Below, one piece after another: positions 62,408 through 64,000 of a stretch of DNA of 64,000 bases (within the stretch, counting starts at the first letter, position 1; the number at the start of each line of letters is the position of its first letter). The DNA lies in assembly GCA_003326205.1 (NCBI GenBank), contig LWTK01000034.1:1-64000 (forward strand). Direction: 5' to 3'. Source of the stretch: Nostoc sp. ATCC 43529 (lineage in GTDB: Bacteria > Cyanobacteriota > Cyanobacteriia > Cyanobacteriales > Nostocaceae). The position numbers and the translations under genes are program-made. Below the pieces are notes generated by a model. It was not told the DNA's origin and did not search any database. It was given only the letters and a program-made list of their open reading frames with translations.

Positions 62408-63649
62408 ATGTTTAGTTTAAATCGTTGGCAATCTGGAACAGCAGCACTCATGGCTTTAAGCGTCACAGTTGGAACTGTAGCACCCTTTGTGACAGCTGCA
62501 CCTTCTTTTGCTCAAACTACTTTTTATGATGTTTCATCTAATTATTGGGCAGCACCATTTATTCAACAATTATCACAACGAGGTGTAATTGCCGGATTCC
62601 CTGATGGTAGTTTCCGCCCTGAAGAAGCAGTAACACGCGCTCAATTTGCTGCTATGGTGAACAAAGCTTTCCAAAAAGCACAACAGCGATCGCCAATCAA
62701 TTTTACTGATGTGCCTAGCAATTATTGGGGATACAGCGCCATTCAGCAAGCTTATACCATTGGTTTCTTATCAGGATATCCCGGTAATCGCTTTGAGCCT
62801 AACCAAGCTATTCCCCGCCAACAAGTTTTAGTTTCCCTCGCTAACGGTTTGGAATATACTGCTAGCGGTAATACCGAAAGCACTCTGCAATACTTCAACG
62901 ATGCTTCTAACATTGCTAGCTACGCCCGTAGCCCCATCGCTGCGGCGACTGAGAAGCAAATCGTGGTGAACTATCCCAATGTGAAGTTCCTCAATCCAAC
63001 TGCGACCGCGACTCGCGCCCAAGTAGCAGCTTTTATTTACCAAGCATTGGTTAGTTCTAATCAAGCCTCAGCAATTAACTCACCCTACATCGTAGCTCTT
63101 GGGAATACTACCCCAACACCTGTATCTGTAACAATTCCTCAAGGAACTGCTATCCCTGTCAAGTATGACAAGGCAGAAAAAATTCTGGTCACCAAGGACG
63201 AAACAGCACCTTTGACACTGACAGTATCCCAAAGCGTAGTTACCCAAGAAGGATCTGTGGTGATTCCTGCTGGTAGCCAAGTTATTGGTCAACTCAAACC
63301 TGCTACAGGCGGTTCTCAATTCGTTGCTGAAAAACTAGTTTTGACTACAGGTCAAGAATATCAACTTAACGCCAGTTCTGAAGTGATTACCAAGACTCAA
63401 ACCGTTAAAAAGGGTACTAGCACCGGATCGATTATTCAGAATACCGTGTTGGGCGCAGGAGCCGCCGCTGCGGTATCTGCCGTCACAGGCGATCGCGCCA
63501 TCGCCACAGAAGAAGTCTTGGGTGGTGCTGGTATCGGTGCGTTGATTGGTCTATTCTTCGGTAGAAATAGTGTTGACTTAATCGCAATTGACCCAAATAC
63601 CGATTTACAAATGACAATCAATCAAAACTTGTTGGTTTCACTTAGATAG
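62408..63649 (+). CDS. S-layer homology (SLH) domain exported protein
   Basis: The protein has 413 residues with a signal peptide ending near SFAQ (residue 36). Three SLH domains follow, at about 38-92, 97-150 and 158-218, each starting with a (Y/F)xDVxxNYW-like element and containing GFPDGSFRPEEAVTRAQFAAM, GYPGNRFEPNQAIPRQQ or a weaker copy. They bind peptidoglycan-linked polymer. The C-terminal half (about 240-413) is the same beta-rich plus glycine-rich module as in the preceding gene (VTIPQGTAIPVKYDKAEKI, VVIPAGSQVIGQLKP, VKKGTSTGS). The structure suggests a link between cell wall and outer membrane. Confidence 0.9.
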   Translation: MFSLNRWQSGTAALMALSVTVGTVAPFVTAAPSFAQTTFYDVSSNYWAAPFIQQLSQRGVIAGFPDGSFRPEEAVTRAQFAAMVNKAFQKAQQRSPINFTDVPSNYWGYSAIQQAYTIGFLSGYPGNRFEPNQAIPRQQVLVSLANGLEYTASGNTESTLQYFNDASNIASYARSPIAAATEKQIVVNYPNVKFLNPTATATRAQVAAFIYQALVSSNQASAINSPYIVALGNTTPTPVSVTIPQGTAIPVKYDKAEKILVTKDETAPLTLTVSQSVVTQEGSVVIPAGSQVIGQLKPATGGSQFVAEKLVLTTGQEYQLNASSEVITKTQTVKKGTSTGSIIQNTVLGAGAAAAVSAVTGDRAIATEEVLGGAGIGALIGLFFGRNSVDLIAIDPNTDLQMTINQNLLVSLR

Positions 63650-63740
63650 TCATTAGTCATTAGTCATTGGTCATTGGTTATTAGTCATTAGTAATTGGCA
63701 AATGACAAATGACTAATGACAACGGACAAATGACGAAAGA
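63650..63740. repeat. GTCATTA/TGACTAA repeats in inverted order
   Basis: Units of TAGTCAT and TGGTCAT type on the left and AATGAC/ACTAATGAC type on the right are complementary and could fold into a long imperfect hairpin between the convergent SLH gene and the histidine kinase gene. Confidence 0.8.
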
Positions 63741-64000
63741 CTAATGACTTTCCGGTAACCAAATAATAAATGTAGTTCCCGGTCTATTAGGTGAAGTTAA
63801 TTTAGAGTTAATTGCAGGGCTGAAAACCTCGATTTCGCCCTGCATTTGTTCTATTAACTGTTTAGCGATCGCTAACCCCAAACCTGTACCGGGAATTTCT
63901 GTTTGCGCTTGTACGCCCCGGTAATGTCGTTCTCCAAGATGCTCTAAATCTTCAGCCGGAATGCCAGGGCCGTTGTCACTAATGACAATTCCTTGAAGAT
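63741..64000 (-). CDS. Sensor histidine kinase, C-terminal end (5' part outside window)
   Basis: The frame is open from the window edge to a TAG at 63741-63743 and encodes the last about 85 residues of a HATPase_c domain. VISDNGPGIPAEDLEHL is the D-box (G1), followed by YRGVQAQTEIPGTGLGLAIAKQLIEQM as G2, then EIEVFSP and GTTFIIWLP at the end. It is typical of a two-component histidine kinase; its sensor part cannot be seen. No internal stop. Confidence 0.9.
   Translation of the reverse strand, partial: LQGIVISDNGPGIPAEDLEHLGERHYRGVQAQTEIPGTGLGLAIAKQLIEQMQGEIEVFSPAINSKLTSPNRPGTTFIIWLPESH

Noticed and set aside
1-64000. tRNA, rRNA, tmRNA or RNase P RNA genes
   Set aside because: I looked for GTTCGAATC-type T-loops and typical RNA gene ends in the gaps and found none convincing. 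A covariance-model search would be decisive.

Overview
The window is chromosomal DNA of a cyanobacterium, most likely a filamentous, heterocyst-type member of the Nostocales. The evidence is the many HIP1 octamers (GCGATCGC), the cytochrome b6f genes petB and petD, a CpcS/CpeS-type phycobiliprotein lyase, CtpA, Ycf46, a three-subunit proton-translocating transhydrogenase, and the heptameric short tandem repeats (CCCCAGT, CCCCATG, TTTTAGA, GTCATTA, GGGCATT types) that fill many intergenic gaps. I saw no rRNA, tRNA or CRISPR array.

Layout. 1-0.6 kb: 3' part of an IS982-type insertion sequence. 1-11 kb: small accessory and housekeeping genes (HNH protein, Mut7-C RNase, ROK kinase, Uma2, ProB, YqeG, DUF3727, RuvX, GNAT), including a restriction-like gene broken by a stop codon (7634-8260). 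11-23 kb: an outer-membrane-like protein, an RDD/pentapeptide-repeat membrane protein, a GT4 plus GDP-mannose-dehydratase pair, an anti-sigma-type kinase, petB-petD, and divergent ctpA. 23-34 kb: a 2101-residue Ser/Thr kinase-ATPase-histidine kinase, an MBL-fold protein with lost metal ligands, an S2P/EGY-like protease, a bilin lyase followed by a HEAT protein, and a DUF892 ferritin-like protein. 34.6-38.1 kb: a decaying or accessory island with an Rpn-type nuclease gene plus a partial tandem copy, a frameshifted small gene, and an A+T-rich DUF4365 cassette. 38.3-41.3 kb: pntA1-pntA2-pntB, ending in a strong terminator. 42-46.3 kb: the conserved rpmH-rnpA-PH protein-yidC-jag-yceD cluster. 46.4-51.5 kb: an A+T-rich operon of two different GTPases plus one or two partner proteins. 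51.9-64 kb: Ycf46-like AAA ATPase, SH3 and peptidoglycan-binding proteins, SbcC, a methyltransferase, two related exported proteins (one with SLH domains), and the 3' end of a histidine kinase.

The most interesting locus is the GTPase operon at 46457-51460. A dynamin-like GTPase (750 aa), a second small GTPase with coiled coils (425 aa) and a 306-aa protein with a C-terminal membrane anchor are packed 15-22 bases apart, in the style of predicted two-GTPase conflict systems. Inside the 306-aa gene a run of nine A residues sits exactly where a one-base slip would switch translation out of the membrane-anchor frame and into a long downstream frame that has no ATG of its own. This would give a 478-aa soluble form. 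A second A-run slip (AAAAAAC) occurs in the DUF4365 cassette at 37248-37254, where it would join two split frames into one 364-aa protein. Either these are slippage-dependent genes or both loci carry one-base deletions. Raw-read and homologue comparison would decide.

All functions are inferred from the translated sequence and remembered family features; no database search was possible.
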